DNA of 64,000 bases, from contig CAVWYT010000010.1 of assembly GCA_963759295.1 (NCBI GenBank), positions 372,001 through 436,000 of the forward strand, written 5' to 3'. This stretch comes from WHSW01 sp963759295 (GTDB lineage Bacteria > Actinomycetota > Thermoleophilia > Solirubrobacterales > 70-9). Numbering within the stretch: position 1 is the stretch's first letter; the number at the start of each line of letters is the position of its first letter. Position numbers and translations under genes: made by a program. Shown piece after piece: positions 16,639 through 26,272 of this stretch. The notes under the pieces are model-generated. The model worked only from the letters and a program-made list of their open reading frames with translations. It was not told where the DNA came from and did not search any database.

Positions 16639-17784
16639 TCAGCAGCCGAGCTGGCGCGCGATCACCATCTGCTGCACCTCGTCGGTGCCCTCGCCGATCG
16701 TGAGGACCTTGGCGTCGCGGTAGAAGCGGCAGACCGGGTATTCCTCGATGTAGCCGTAGCCGCCGTGGATCTGCACCGCCTCCTCCGCGGCGCGGACCGC
16801 CAGCCGGCCGGTGATCAGCTTCGCCTGCGCGGCGGTCAGCGTGAAGGACCGGCCGGCGTCCTTCTCCAGCGCCGCCCGGTAGACGAGCAGGCGCGCCGCC
16901 TCGATCTGCGCCGAGATGTCGGCGATCTTCGCCTGGATCGCCTGGAACTTCGAGATCTGCCGGCCGAACGCGCGCCGCTCGGTGGCGTAGGCGATCGCCT
17001 CGTCGAGGGCGCCCTGGGCGAGCCCGACGCCCATCGCCGCGACGCCGATCCGGCCGCCGTCGAGGATGTGAAGGAAGTTCTTGAAGCCTTCGCCGCGGCG
17101 GCCGAGCAAGTTGCGCTCCGGCACCCGGCAGCCGTCGAAGCTGAGCGGGCGGGTGTCGGACGCGTTCCAGCCCATCTTCCGGTACGGCTCGCCCGGCTCG
17201 TAGCCCGGGGTGCCGTTGGGGACGATCAGGTTCGAGATCTCGCGCCGCCCGTCGGCCTCGCCGGTCACCGCGGTGATCGTCACGCAGCCCGAGATCTCGG
17301 TCCCCGAGTTGGTGATGAACTGCTTCGCGCCGTCGATCACCCACTCGTCGTCCTCGAGCTGCGCCCGGGTGCGGGTGGCGCCGGCGTCGGAGCCCGCCTC
17401 CGGCTCGGTGAGCCCGAAGGCGGCCAGCTTGCGTCCCGCGCAGAGCTCGGGCAGCCACTCCGACTTCTGCTCGCCGCTGCCCCAGAGGTGGATCGGCATC
17501 GTCCCGAGCGATGTGTGCGCGGCGAGCGTGATGCAGACCGAGGAGTCGACTCGAGCCAGCTCCTCGACCGCGAGCGCGTAGGAGAGAGTGTCGCCGCCCC
17601 CACCGCCGTACTCCTCGGGGAACGGGATCCCCATCAGTCCCAGCTCGCCGAGCTTGGCGACGATCTCGTACGGAAACGTCTTCGTCCGGTCGAGCTCCTC
17701 GGCCACCGGCGCGACCTCGGCGCGCGCGAACTCGCGCACCGTGTCGCGCAGCAGCCGTTGTTCGTCGGTCAGGTCGAAGTCCAT
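16639..17784 (-). CDS. Acyl-CoA dehydrogenase
   Basis: 381 residues, the standard length. The helical N-terminal domain starts LTDEQRLLRDTVREFA; the FAD/substrate core has AFGLTEPEAGSDAG and ITNSG; the C-terminal domain has FGRQISKFQAIQ and the catalytic-glutamate loop GGYGYIEEYPVCRFYRDAK followed by IGEGTDEVQQMVIA. It oxidises an acyl-CoA to the trans-2-enoyl-CoA and hands electrons to ETF, encoded at 28.8-30.5 kb. Substrate chain type is not decided. It follows the HxlR gene on the same strand by 55 bases. Confidence 0.93.
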   Translation of the reverse strand: MDFDLTDEQRLLRDTVREFARAEVAPVAEELDRTKTFPYEIVAKLGELGLMGIPFPEEYGGGGGDTLSYALAVEELARVDSSVCITLAAHTSLGTMPIHLWGSGEQKSEWLPELCAGRKLAAFGLTEPEAGSDAGATRTRAQLEDDEWVIDGAKQFITNSGTEISGCVTITAVTGEADGRREISNLIVPNGTPGYEPGEPYRKMGWNASDTRPLSFDGCRVPERNLLGRRGEGFKNFLHILDGGRIGVAAMGVGLAQGALDEAIAYATERRAFGRQISKFQAIQAKIADISAQIEAARLLVYRAALEKDAGRSFTLTAAQAKLITGRLAVRAAEEAVQIHGGYGYIEEYPVCRFYRDAKVLTIGEGTDEVQQMVIARQLGC

Positions 17785-17806
17785 CGTGAGCCGCTCGGCC
17801 GGCCGC

Positions 17807-17822
17807 GGGACGCGCGCGTCCC
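17807..17822. other. 16-bp perfect palindrome between hxlR-family gene and acyl-CoA dehydrogenase gene
   Basis: GGGACGCGCGCGTCCC is a perfect inverted repeat 22 bases upstream of the dehydrogenase start. It could form a tight hairpin that attenuates transcription from the regulator gene, or be an operator; no T-run follows on the minus strand, so an intrinsic terminator is not clear. Confidence 0.35.
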
Positions 17823-17839
17823 GGCGGCGGTTCGCAAGC

Positions 17840-18310
17840 CTACGCGGCCGGGCGCAGCTCCGCCGGGGCGCCGGGCCCGTACTCGGCGTAGGCGTCGCGG
17901 GCGTTGAGCCGCGCGCCGCAGCGCTCGCAGCTGCCGCGGTCGTCGACCGGCCCGCCGCAGTCCTTGTGGCGGACCAGCACCGGCGGACCGTCGTCGTCGG
18001 CCAGGTAGCGATCGCCCCAGTGCATGATCGAGATCATCACCGGCCACAGGTCGAGCCCCTTTTGGGTGAGGAAGTACTCGTAGCGGGGCGGGCGGTCCTG
18101 ATAGGCCCGCCGCTCGAGGATGTCCTCCTCGACCAGCCACGCGAGCCGGGTTGCGAGCACGTTGCGCGCCACGCCGAGGTTCTCCTGGATGCGGTCGAAG
18201 CGGCGGCGCCCGTTGAACACGTCACGGATCACCAGCAGCGTCCAGCGCTCGCCCAGGACCTCGAGGGTGCGGGCGATCGAGCAGGTCTGGTCGTAGTCGC
18301 GCTTGAGCAC
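17840..18310 (-). CDS. HxlR-family winged-helix regulator with C-terminal zinc-ribbon-like tail
   Basis: 156 residues. The HxlR core is textbook: CSIARTLEVLGERWTLLVIRDV, then RRRFDRIQENLGVARNVLATRLAWL (recognition helix) and the winged PRYEYFLTQKGLDLWPV. The tail has HKDCGGPVDD...CERCGARL, a C-x(n)-C-x2-C set that may bind zinc. I chose GTG 18310 over an upstream ATG (18346) because HxlR proteins normally begin at this LKRDYDQTCS point and a promoter fits it; the ATG lies inside the divergent operator. Probably represses itself and the divergent thioesterase unit. Confidence 0.88.
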   Translation of the reverse strand: MLKRDYDQTCSIARTLEVLGERWTLLVIRDVFNGRRRFDRIQENLGVARNVLATRLAWLVEEDILERRAYQDRPPRYEYFLTQKGLDLWPVMISIMHWGDRYLADDDGPPVLVRHKDCGGPVDDRGSCERCGARLNARDAYAEYGPGAPAELRPAA

Positions 18311-18317
18311 GTCTGTG

Positions 18318-18362
18318 ATTCTCGCACACTTAGTTGCATCAAGCAACTTGTGATGGTACGGT
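18318..18362. promoter_or_regulatory. Divergent promoter pair sharing an HxlR-type operator
   Basis: An inverted repeat, AGTTGC-ATCAA-GCAACT (18332-18348), holds the -35 elements of two opposed promoters. Plus strand: TTGCAT (18334-18339), 17-base spacer, TACGGT (18357-18362). Minus strand: TTGCTT (18346-18341), 17-base spacer, GAGAAT (18323-18318), ending 7 bases before the GTG of the regulator. A second TCAAGCAAC copy lies 32 bases downstream (18371-18379). One bound HxlR dimer would block both. Confidence 0.55.
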
Positions 18363-18411
18363 CGGTTTCTTCAAGCAACCCTATGCCGCCCAGGCGCCAG
18401 GAGGCGACGTG

Positions 18412-18540
18412 ATGACCCTTCGAATCCCCAGATTGACGATCCCCGCCCTGCGGATCGAGCTCACCATCGAGGAGATCCTCGCCGACCTCGCCTACCCCGA
18501 GCGCCCGGAGCAGCGCTCGGGCCGCGAGCCGGGTCGATGA
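18412..18540 (+). CDS. Small protein (42 aa) coupled to a thioesterase gene
   Basis: An ATG preceded by GGAGG (18399-18403) opens a 42-codon frame, beginning MTLRIPRLTIPALRIEL and ending in a charged tail. Its TGA overlaps the next ATG (ATGA, 18537-18540). It may be an unrecognised small protein or simply a leader that couples ribosomes to the thioesterase. It is the first gene after the operator controlled by the divergent HxlR protein. Confidence 0.5.
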   Translation: MTLRIPRLTIPALRIELTIEEILADLAYPERPEQRSGREPGR

Positions 18541-19109
18541 CCACGGTCGGGGCGCGAGGCGCTCTCGACCTCGCCGTTTCTCACGCCGAGCGCTCGCCCG
18601 AGTCGACGCGCCGGCGGCTGGTCAGCTGGCAGGACCCGCTGCCCGTCGCCGCGGAGGGAGCGAAGCTGCCCGGGCTCGAGTACCTGCGGCGCGTCTCCGA
18701 CGGCGAGCTTCCGCCCCCGCCGATCGCGGTCTTGATGCGCGCCCGGCCGATCGAGCTCGAGCCCGGCCGCGCCGTGTTCGAGGGAGAGCCGCGCGAGGAG
18801 CACTACAACCCGATCGGGGTCGTCCACGGCGGATGGGCTGCGACCCTGCTCGACTCCGCGCTCGGCTGCGCCGTGCATACGACCCTCGACGCCGGGACCG
18901 GCTACACGACGCTGACGCTCGAGCTCAAGCTGGTGCGCCCGATCACCGCCGCGATCGAACGCGTCAGGGCGACGGCCGAGGTCGTCCACCGTGGCCGCCG
19001 CCAGGCCACCGCCGAGGGCCGAATCACGGACGTCGCGAGCGGGAAGCTGCTCGCGCACGGCACCTCCACGTGCTTGATCGTCGAGCCGGGGCGGGTCGAG
19101 ACGGCCTAA
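18537..19109 (+). CDS. PaaI-type hotdog-fold acyl-CoA thioesterase
   Basis: 190 residues; the hotdog core carries the family motif NPIGVVHGGWAATLLDSALG (substrate-binding HGG) followed by LTLELKLVRPI. It should hydrolyse an acyl- or aryl-CoA. The N-terminal 55 residues are an extension beyond the usual 130-140-residue PaaI fold. Its last bases overlap the stop of the convergent aminopeptidase gene (CTAA, 19106-19109). Confidence 0.88.
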   Translation: MTTVGARGALDLAVSHAERSPESTRRRLVSWQDPLPVAAEGAKLPGLEYLRRVSDGELPPPPIAVLMRARPIELEPGRAVFEGEPREEHYNPIGVVHGGWAATLLDSALGCAVHTTLDAGTGYTTLTLELKLVRPITAAIERVRATAEVVHRGRRQATAEGRITDVASGKLLAHGTSTCLIVEPGRVETA

Positions 19110-20593
19110 CCCGGGCGATCGGCGCGCGCGGTCGGCGGTCGGCTCGCCAGATCCCGGGCGAGACGGACGAGCAAGCGCACGCCGAAGCCGGTCGCGCCGT
19201 CGCCGAAGTATTCGCGTCCGGTGTCCCAGGCGGTGCCGGCGATGTCGAGATGAGCCCAGGGGACGCCGTCGACGAACTCCTCCAAGAACGAGCCCGCGTA
19301 GATCGTGTTTGCCTTGCGCTTCGCGGCCGCGTTGGTCAGATCGGCGACGGTGCCCTTGGTCAGCTCCTTGTACTCGGGATGCAGGGGCAGCCGCCACGCG
19401 AGCTCACCGCTGCCGGTCGCCGCCGCCTCCACGAGCGCCGCCCACCGGTCGTCGTTGGAGATCAGCGCGGCGTAGGTGGAGCCGAGCGCGATCAGCACCG
19501 CGCCGGTCAGCGTCGCGACGTCGACGAGCCGCTGGGCGCCGAGCTCGCGGACGCAATAGGTGAGCGCGTCGGCGAGGATCAGCCGCCCCTCGGCGTCGGT
19601 GTTGTTGACCTCCACCGTCTTGCCGTTGAGCTGTGTGATCACGTCGCCGGGCTTGATCGAGCTGCCGCTGGGCATGTTCTCGGTCGCCGGGACGACGGCG
19701 ACCAGGTCGAGCGCGAGCCCGAGCTCGGCGATCGCCGCGACCGATTCCAGCACCGCGGCGGCGCCCGACATGTCCATCTTCATCTCCTGCATGCCCGCCG
19801 ACGGCTTGATCGAGATCCCGCCGCTGTCGAAGGTGACGCCCTTGCCAACGAACCCGATCGTCGGCCCGCTGCCACCGCCCGTGTAGCGCAGAGCGATCAG
19901 CCGCGGTTCGACCTCGCTGCCCTGCGAGACGGCGAGAAGTCCGCCCATGCCCTTGGCGGCGATCGCCTCGCGGTCCAGCACCTCGACCTCGATCCGTTCT
20001 CCGCCCGCGGCGATCTCCGCGGCGCGCGCGGCCAGCGCGGTAGGCGTGAGCTCGTTCGCGGGGAGGTTCTGCAGGTCCCGGGCGCGGTTCGCCGCCACGG
20101 CGGTCACGAGCGCCGTCTCGGCGGCCGCCTCCGCCGGCTCGCGCTCGGCTTCGGCGACGAGCAGCAGCAGCCGGTCGAGCCGGGAGGGAGGACGATCCGC
20201 GACGTCGGCCGAGCGGTAGCGGTCGAACCGATAGGCCGCCAGGACCGTGCCCTCGACCAGCGCCGCGACGCGCTCGCCGGCGTCGCCGGGTGACGACGGC
20301 ACGATCCAGGCGAGCGAGGTGGCTTCGAGCGCCGCGGCTCGCTGGGCGGCGAGGGCGGCGGCGACCCGCAGGCGCTCGGTGTCGAGCTCATCGGGCGTCC
20401 CGAGTCCGACGACGACCGCCCGCGGAGGGCTGCCGGGGTGGATCAAGGCGGTTCTTTTGAAGCCCGACCGCGCATCCCCGACCCCGGGCGCAGCGGCGAG
20501 GTCGGCAGGCAGGTCCTCGCCCTCGGTGAGGCCGGCCGCGGCGAGCTCGGCGTCGACCCTGCCGATCCGCTGGGTGACGACCTCGACCTGCAC
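19106..20593 (-). CDS. pepA: Leucyl aminopeptidase (M17)
   Basis: 495 residues, family-typical. The C-terminal catalytic domain shows GKGVTFDSGGISIKPSAGM with metal ligands and catalytic Lys, MKMDMSGAAAVL, and the signature NTDAEGRL. It is a hexameric two-metal cytosolic aminopeptidase. The reading frame stays open for kilobases upstream, opposite other genes; GTG 20593 starts the N-terminal domain (VQVEVVTQRIG) and has a -10 hexamer 8 bases ahead, so I take it as the start. Confidence 0.93.
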   Translation of the reverse strand: MQVEVVTQRIGRVDAELAAAGLTEGEDLPADLAAAPGVGDARSGFKRTALIHPGSPPRAVVVGLGTPDELDTERLRVAAALAAQRAAALEATSLAWIVPSSPGDAGERVAALVEGTVLAAYRFDRYRSADVADRPPSRLDRLLLLVAEAEREPAEAAAETALVTAVAANRARDLQNLPANELTPTALAARAAEIAAGGERIEVEVLDREAIAAKGMGGLLAVSQGSEVEPRLIALRYTGGGSGPTIGFVGKGVTFDSGGISIKPSAGMQEMKMDMSGAAAVLESVAAIAELGLALDLVAVVPATENMPSGSSIKPGDVITQLNGKTVEVNNTDAEGRLILADALTYCVRELGAQRLVDVATLTGAVLIALGSTYAALISNDDRWAALVEAAATGSGELAWRLPLHPEYKELTKGTVADLTNAAAKRKANTIYAGSFLEEFVDGVPWAHLDIAGTAWDTGREYFGDGATGFGVRLLVRLARDLASRPPTARADRPG

Positions 20594-20601
20594 CGCGCGC
20601 G

Positions 20602-20607
20602 AGTCTA
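20602..20607 (-). promoter_or_regulatory. Candidate -10 (TAGACT), leaderless pepA
   Basis: Minus-strand TAGACT ends 8 bases before GTG 20593 and fixes the start in an otherwise ambiguous long open frame. Confidence 0.45.
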
Positions 20608-20707
20608 GCCCTGCCGACCGGCAGCGATGAGTTCCCGGCCCGGAGGCGGTCTTAGGGTGCGGCTCGATGAAGCGAAACGCCGGCTCGCCGGCGCGAAAGG
20701 AGACGCA

Positions 20708-21079
20708 ATGGGACAGCCGGTGGTTCACTTCGAGGTCGTCGGCAAGGACGGCGAGAGACTGCGCAACTACTTCTCGGCGCTGTTCGGCTGGGAGATCGAC
20801 GCGAACAACGCGATGAACTACGGCCTGGTCGCCAAGCAGGACAACACGACCCCCGCCGGCGACGGGATCGGCGGCGGGATCGGCCAGGGCCCGGAGGGGT
20901 ACGATGGCCATGTCACCTTCTACGTCGAGGTCCCGGACGTCGAGGCCGCCCTGACCCAGGCCGAGAGCCTCGGCGGCACGCGGGTGATGGGCCCCGAGAC
21001 GATCATGGACGAGATCACGCTCGGGCAGTTCCTCGACCCGGAGGGGCACGTGATCGGCCTGCTCGAGGGCAACAGCTGA
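20708..21079 (+). CDS. VOC-family (glyoxalase/bleomycin-resistance fold) protein
   Basis: 123 residues with the two beta-alpha-beta-beta-beta modules of vicinal oxygen chelate proteins: VVHFEVVGKDGERLRNYFSALFGWEI at the start and HVTFYVEVPDVEAALTQAESLGG, ending FLDPEGHVIGLLE. The substrate is unknown. A strong Shine-Dalgarno (AAAGGAG, 20697-20703) precedes the ATG, so this is a leadered message; TAGGGT at 20653-20658 is its likely -10. Confidence 0.88.
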   Translation: MGQPVVHFEVVGKDGERLRNYFSALFGWEIDANNAMNYGLVAKQDNTTPAGDGIGGGIGQGPEGYDGHVTFYVEVPDVEAALTQAESLGGTRVMGPETIMDEITLGQFLDPEGHVIGLLEGNS

Positions 21080-21211
21080 GCGGATGGCTCGCCGGCCCGG
21101 GGACCCCCAAGGTGCCGGGCCCCGGCCGCGCCCCGGCCCGTTCGGCTGGGGCTTGACTAGCATTGGAGCCGCCCGCGGCGGCGTTCGCCGCGACAACCCA
21201 GAAAGGCTTCG

Positions 21212-22396
21212 ATGTCCCAGACAGTCATCCTCGGCACCGCCCGCACCCCGTTCGGCAAGATGGGCGGAGCGCTGGCCTCCAACGGCGCGCCGCAGCTCGG
21301 CGGCGAGGCGATCGGCGCAGCGCTCGAGCGAGCCGCCGTCGACCCCGAGCAGGTCCAGCAGGTGATCTTCGGGCAAGTGCTGCAGGCCGGTCAGGGCCAG
21401 ATCCCGTCGCGCCAGGCGCAGATCGAGGCGGGCATCCCGCGCGAGGTGCCGTCGGAGACGATCAACAAGGTCTGCGCGTCGGGCATGCGCACGATCGGTC
21501 TCGCCGATCAGGCGATTCGCGCCGGCGACCTCGAGGTCGCCGTCACGGGCGGAATGGAGTCGATGTCGAACGCGCCCTACCTGCTTCCGGGCGCGCGCTT
21601 CGGCTTTCGTATGGGCGACGTCAAGGCGATCGACGCGATGACCCACGACGGGCTCGTGAACCCGTTCACCGAAAAGCAGATGATCAACGAGGCGAGCGAG
21701 GTCTCCAACGAGCTCGAGATCACCCGTCCGGACATGGACCGCTGGGCGGCGCGCTCGCACCAGCTCGCCGCGAAGGCGACCGACGACGGCCGCCTCGCCG
21801 AGGAGATCGTCTCGGTGACCGTGAAGAGCCGCAGGGCCGAGAACGTGGTCGAGGTCGACGAGGCGATCCGCCCGGACTCGACGATCGAGACGCTGGCCAA
21901 GCTGCCGGCGATCGGCGGCGACGACGCCACCCACACAGCCGGCAACGCGCCCGGCGTCAACGATGGGGCCGCCGCAGTCGTCGTCGCCTCGGAGCAGTGG
22001 GCCTCCGCCAACGGGGGCGAGCCGCTCGCTCGAGTGCTCTCCTACGGCACGGTCGCCGACGACTACGCCTACCTCGCGAGGACCCCGGCGAAGGCCGCGC
22101 AGCAGGCGCTCGACAAGATCGGCAAGTCCGCTGAGCAGATCGACCTCTGGGAGATCAACGAGGCGTTCGCCTCGGTCGCCCTGAACTCGGTCCGCATGCT
22201 CGGCATCGACGAGGAGAACGTGAACGTGAACGGCGGCGCGATCGCCCTCGGCCACCCGATCGGCGCCTCCGGCGCCCGGATCGTCGGAGCGCTGGTCCAC
22301 GAGCTGCGCCGCCGTGGCGGAGGCCTCGGCTGCGCGGCGATCTGCTCGGGGGGCGGCCAGGGAGACGCGATCATCGTCGAGGTCAACGGCTCCTAG
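21212..22396 (+). CDS. Acetyl-CoA C-acetyltransferase (thiolase)
   Basis: 394 residues, the thiolase standard. Nucleophile Cys88 in NKVCASGM, second-base region NVNGGAIALGHPIGASGAR and the C-terminal CSGGGQGDA with its catalytic Cys are all present. It condenses two acetyl-CoA or cleaves 3-ketoacyl-CoA; the neighbouring acyl-CoA dehydrogenase and ETF genes favour degradation. Possible -10 TAGCAT at 21158-21163 with AGAAAGG before the start. Confidence 0.93.
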   Translation: MSQTVILGTARTPFGKMGGALASNGAPQLGGEAIGAALERAAVDPEQVQQVIFGQVLQAGQGQIPSRQAQIEAGIPREVPSETINKVCASGMRTIGLADQAIRAGDLEVAVTGGMESMSNAPYLLPGARFGFRMGDVKAIDAMTHDGLVNPFTEKQMINEASEVSNELEITRPDMDRWAARSHQLAAKATDDGRLAEEIVSVTVKSRRAENVVEVDEAIRPDSTIETLAKLPAIGGDDATHTAGNAPGVNDGAAAVVVASEQWASANGGEPLARVLSYGTVADDYAYLARTPAKAAQQALDKIGKSAEQIDLWEINEAFASVALNSVRMLGIDEENVNVNGGAIALGHPIGASGARIVGALVHELRRRGGGLGCAAICSGGGQGDAIIVEVNGS

Positions 22397-22399
22397 GGG

Positions 22400-23284
22400 C
22401 TGGAGATTCCTCGTCCCGCCGCACAGCCTCCCGCGGCGGACGCGCAGCGCAGCCCGCGGGAGGCCACCTTCGAAGAGGGCCGCGCGGCCGCCTTCTTCGA
22501 CCTCGATCGGACCCTGATCGCGGGATCGAGCGGGTTGCCCTGGGCGCGGGCGGCGACCAAGGCCGGGCTGGTGACCCGCCGGCAGATGGCGCGGTGGGGG
22601 GTGGACGCGCTGCGGTTCCGGCTGCACGGGGCGAGCGAGGAGGCGACCGAGAGGCTGCTCGGCGAGATCAAACAGGTGTTCCAGGGAACCTCGGCGCGGC
22701 AGATCGCGCGCATGGCCCCCGAGGTGCTGGTGGGGGTGCTGCCGCGGATCTATCCCGAGATGCTGGAGGAGGTCTACACCCACCAGGACGCAGGCCGGCC
22801 GACGTTCATCGTCAGCGCCGCCGGCGACGAGCTGGTGCAGCTGTTGGCGCGGATCCTCTACATGGACGGCGGCATCGGGACCGCCTACGAGGTCGGCGAG
22901 GACGGCCTCTTCACCGGCGAGCTCGGCGGCAGGTTCATGTACGGGGAAGGCAAGGTCGAGGCGATGCGCGAGTTCGCGGACGCGCACGGCATCGACCTCT
23001 CGGTCTCCTACGCGTACTCGGACGCGGCATCCGATCTGCCGATGCTGCGCGCGGTCGGCAACCCCGTGGTCGTCAACCCCGACGAGCAGCTGACGCGGAT
23101 CGCCCGCGACAACGGCTGGCGCGTGATGCGGTTCGAGCGGCTGGCTCGCCGGCTCGCGATCGCGGCCTTCAGCGGCGTGCTCGCCGCGGCCGGGCTGCTC
23201 GGACGGCACACGCTCCGCTCGTGGATGCAGCCGAGCTCGCGTTCGCCGAGATCGCGCTCCAGGCGAGGCTGGTCGGCGCGCTGA
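22400..23284 (+). CDS. HAD-IB family phosphatase (SerB-like), start uncertain
   Basis: The HAD catalytic motifs are FFDLDRTLIAGSS (DxD nucleophile), TFIVSAAGDEL (motif II) and YSDAASDLPML (motif IV acid pair), with a helical cap between. This HAD-IB type dephosphorylates small phosphomonoesters. The first conventional start in frame is TTG 22535, which would delete the catalytic DxD; the thiolase stop at 22394 closes the frame upstream. Only CTG 22400 or ATT 22406 remain, so either a rare start is used, or a base error hides the true one. About 295 residues from 22400. Confidence 0.75.
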   Translation: MEIPRPAAQPPAADAQRSPREATFEEGRAAAFFDLDRTLIAGSSGLPWARAATKAGLVTRRQMARWGVDALRFRLHGASEEATERLLGEIKQVFQGTSARQIARMAPEVLVGVLPRIYPEMLEEVYTHQDAGRPTFIVSAAGDELVQLLARILYMDGGIGTAYEVGEDGLFTGELGGRFMYGEGKVEAMREFADAHGIDLSVSYAYSDAASDLPMLRAVGNPVVVNPDEQLTRIARDNGWRVMRFERLARRLAIAAFSGVLAAAGLLGRHTLRSWMQPSSRSPRSRSRRGWSAR

Positions 23285-23341
23285 GATCCTCCGGGAGCTG
23301 ACCGAGCTCCACTTCGCGCGGATCGCGGCTGCCCGCCGTCC

Positions 23342-23347
23342 TAGACT
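23342..23347 (+). promoter_or_regulatory. Candidate -10 (TAGACT), leaderless mutase gene
   Basis: TAGACT ends 7 bases before ATG 23355, with no ribosome-binding sequence between. Confidence 0.45.
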
Positions 23348-23354
23348 TCGCCGC

Positions 23355-25016
<1,662 letters not shown>

Positions 25017-25066
25017 CGCCGACGCGGCGGCGTTTCCTCGCGTTTCGCCCCGGGTAACCGCCGGGC

Positions 25067-25378
25067 ATGGCGCTCAAGGTCGTGCGCAACGAGATCGATG
25101 GCTGGGACGTCGTCCGCGAGGACGAGCGGGTTGCGCTCTCCAACCATCCCGACCGGGAGACCGCCGAGGCGGCGGCGCGCCTGCGCGCCCACGAGGAGAG
25201 AGCCAGCCACGAGGGCGACGAGTCGGTTGTCGTGAATCCGGACGAGGTGCATGCGATCGACGACGCGCGCCAGGGCATGCGCCCGGCCTTCCTCGCCCTC
25301 GCGGGTCTCGTGATCGCGGTGACGCTGTTGATCGTCGTGCTCTCGCTCACCGGATCGCTGACCGATTTCGGAAGCTGA
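25067..25378 (+). CDS. DUF2188-like protein with C-terminal membrane anchor
   Basis: 103 residues. The N-terminal half reads as the small DUF2188-type fold (VVRNEIDGWDVVREDERVA ... DRETAEAAARLRAHEE), and residues about 73-95 form one hydrophobic helix (FLALAGLVIAVTLLIVVLSL). A cytosol-facing, tail-anchored protein is expected. It lies between the mutase and response regulator genes; function unknown. Confidence 0.65.
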   Translation: MALKVVRNEIDGWDVVREDERVALSNHPDRETAEAAARLRAHEERASHEGDESVVVNPDEVHAIDDARQGMRPAFLALAGLVIAVTLLIVVLSLTGSLTDFGS

Positions 25379-25420
25379 GCCGCCGAGCTGCCGCCTCCGG
25401 GGCTAGGCTGAGCGACGGGC

Positions 25421-25801
25421 ATGACGGCGGCCGAGGGCGACAAGCTGGTGCTCGTCGCCGACGATGATGCCGACGTCCGGGAATTGGTCGAGTTCCGCCT
25501 CGCGCATGCCGGCTACGAGGTGATCACCGCGGCCGACGGCGAGGAGGCCGTCGAGCTGGCTCTCGCGCGCCGTCCCCGGCTCTGCGTGATCGACGTGATG
25601 ATGCCGAAGCTCGACGGCTATCAGGTGACCGAGCGGCTGCGCGCGGCGCAGGAGCTGGCCGACGTCCGCGTTGTGCTGCTCACGGCGAGCGTCGAGGAGG
25701 CGTCCGTCGAGCGCGGCTTCGAGGTCGGAGCCGACGACTACATCACGAAGCCGTTCTCGCCGCGCGAGCTGCTCGAAAGGGTCGCGTCGGTGCTCGGGTA
25801 G
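25421..25801 (+). CDS. Single-domain response regulator
   Basis: 126 residues, receiver domain only: acidic pocket Asp14-Asp16, phospho-acceptor Asp58 (CVIDVMMPKLDG), Thr88 and Lys110 (YITKPFSP). No output domain and no kinase gene nearby. It may act by protein contact, as CheY-like proteins do. Its place between the two mutase subunit genes is unexplained. TAGGCT at 25404-25409 lies 11 bases before the ATG and may be its -10. Confidence 0.92.
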   Translation: MTAAEGDKLVLVADDDADVRELVEFRLAHAGYEVITAADGEEAVELALARRPRLCVIDVMMPKLDGYQVTERLRAAQELADVRVVLLTASVEEASVERGFEVGADDYITKPFSPRELLERVASVLG

Positions 25802-25813
25802 TCGTAGCTGCAC

Positions 25814-25819
25814 TACGCT
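25814..25819 (+). promoter_or_regulatory. Candidate -10 (TACGCT), leaderless icmB-like gene
   Basis: TACGCT ends 8 bases before ATG 25828, implying the small mutase subunit can be transcribed apart from the large one. Confidence 0.4.
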
Positions 25820-25827
25820 CCCGGCCA

Positions 25828-26238
25828 ATGGACACGCGAAAGATCCGCGTCGTCGTCGCCAAGCCGGGCCTCGACGGGCACGACCGTGGCGCCAAGATCA
25901 TCGCTCGCGCGCTGCGCGACGCCGGCATGGAGGTGATCTACACCGGCCTCCATCAGACGCCGGATCAGATCGCGGCCACCGTGATCCAGGAGGACGCCGA
26001 CGCCGTCGGGCTGTCGATCCTCTCCGGCGCCCACATGACGCTCGTGCCGCGGGTCATCGAGCTGCTCTCCGAGCAGGGCGCCGGCGACGTGGTGGTCACG
26101 GTCGGCGGCACGATCCCGGCCGACGACGTCCCCGAGCTCAAGCGGCTCGGCGTGGCGGAGGTGTTCACCCCCGGCTCGTCAACGGACGAGATCGTCGATT
26201 TCATCCGCGCCGCGACCGCCGACCACTCGCCGGCGTAG
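25828..26238 (+). CDS. icmB: Coenzyme B12-binding small subunit of acyl-CoA mutase
   Basis: 136 residues of flavodoxin-like B12 domain. The base-off motif D-x-H-x-x-G is at Asp16-Gly21 (LDGHDRG) with His18 as the cobalt ligand, followed by VGLSILSGAHM and TVGGTIP, which hold the nucleotide tail. Length and stand-alone form match IcmB or the small subunit of archaeal-type methylmalonyl-CoA mutase. It would assemble with the 553-residue large subunit, serviced by MeaB. Confidence 0.92.
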   Translation: MDTRKIRVVVAKPGLDGHDRGAKIIARALRDAGMEVIYTGLHQTPDQIAATVIQEDADAVGLSILSGAHMTLVPRVIELLSEQGAGDVVVTVGGTIPADDVPELKRLGVAEVFTPGSSTDEIVDFIRAATADHSPA

Positions 26239-26260
26239 CTCGTCCGCCGGGCGGCCCGAT

Positions 26261-26266
26261 TAGCCT
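26261..26266 (+). promoter_or_regulatory. Candidate -10 (TAGCCT), leaderless GH31 gene
   Basis: TAGCCT ends 6 bases before ATG 26273. Confidence 0.4.
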
Positions 26267-26272
26267 GCCGGC

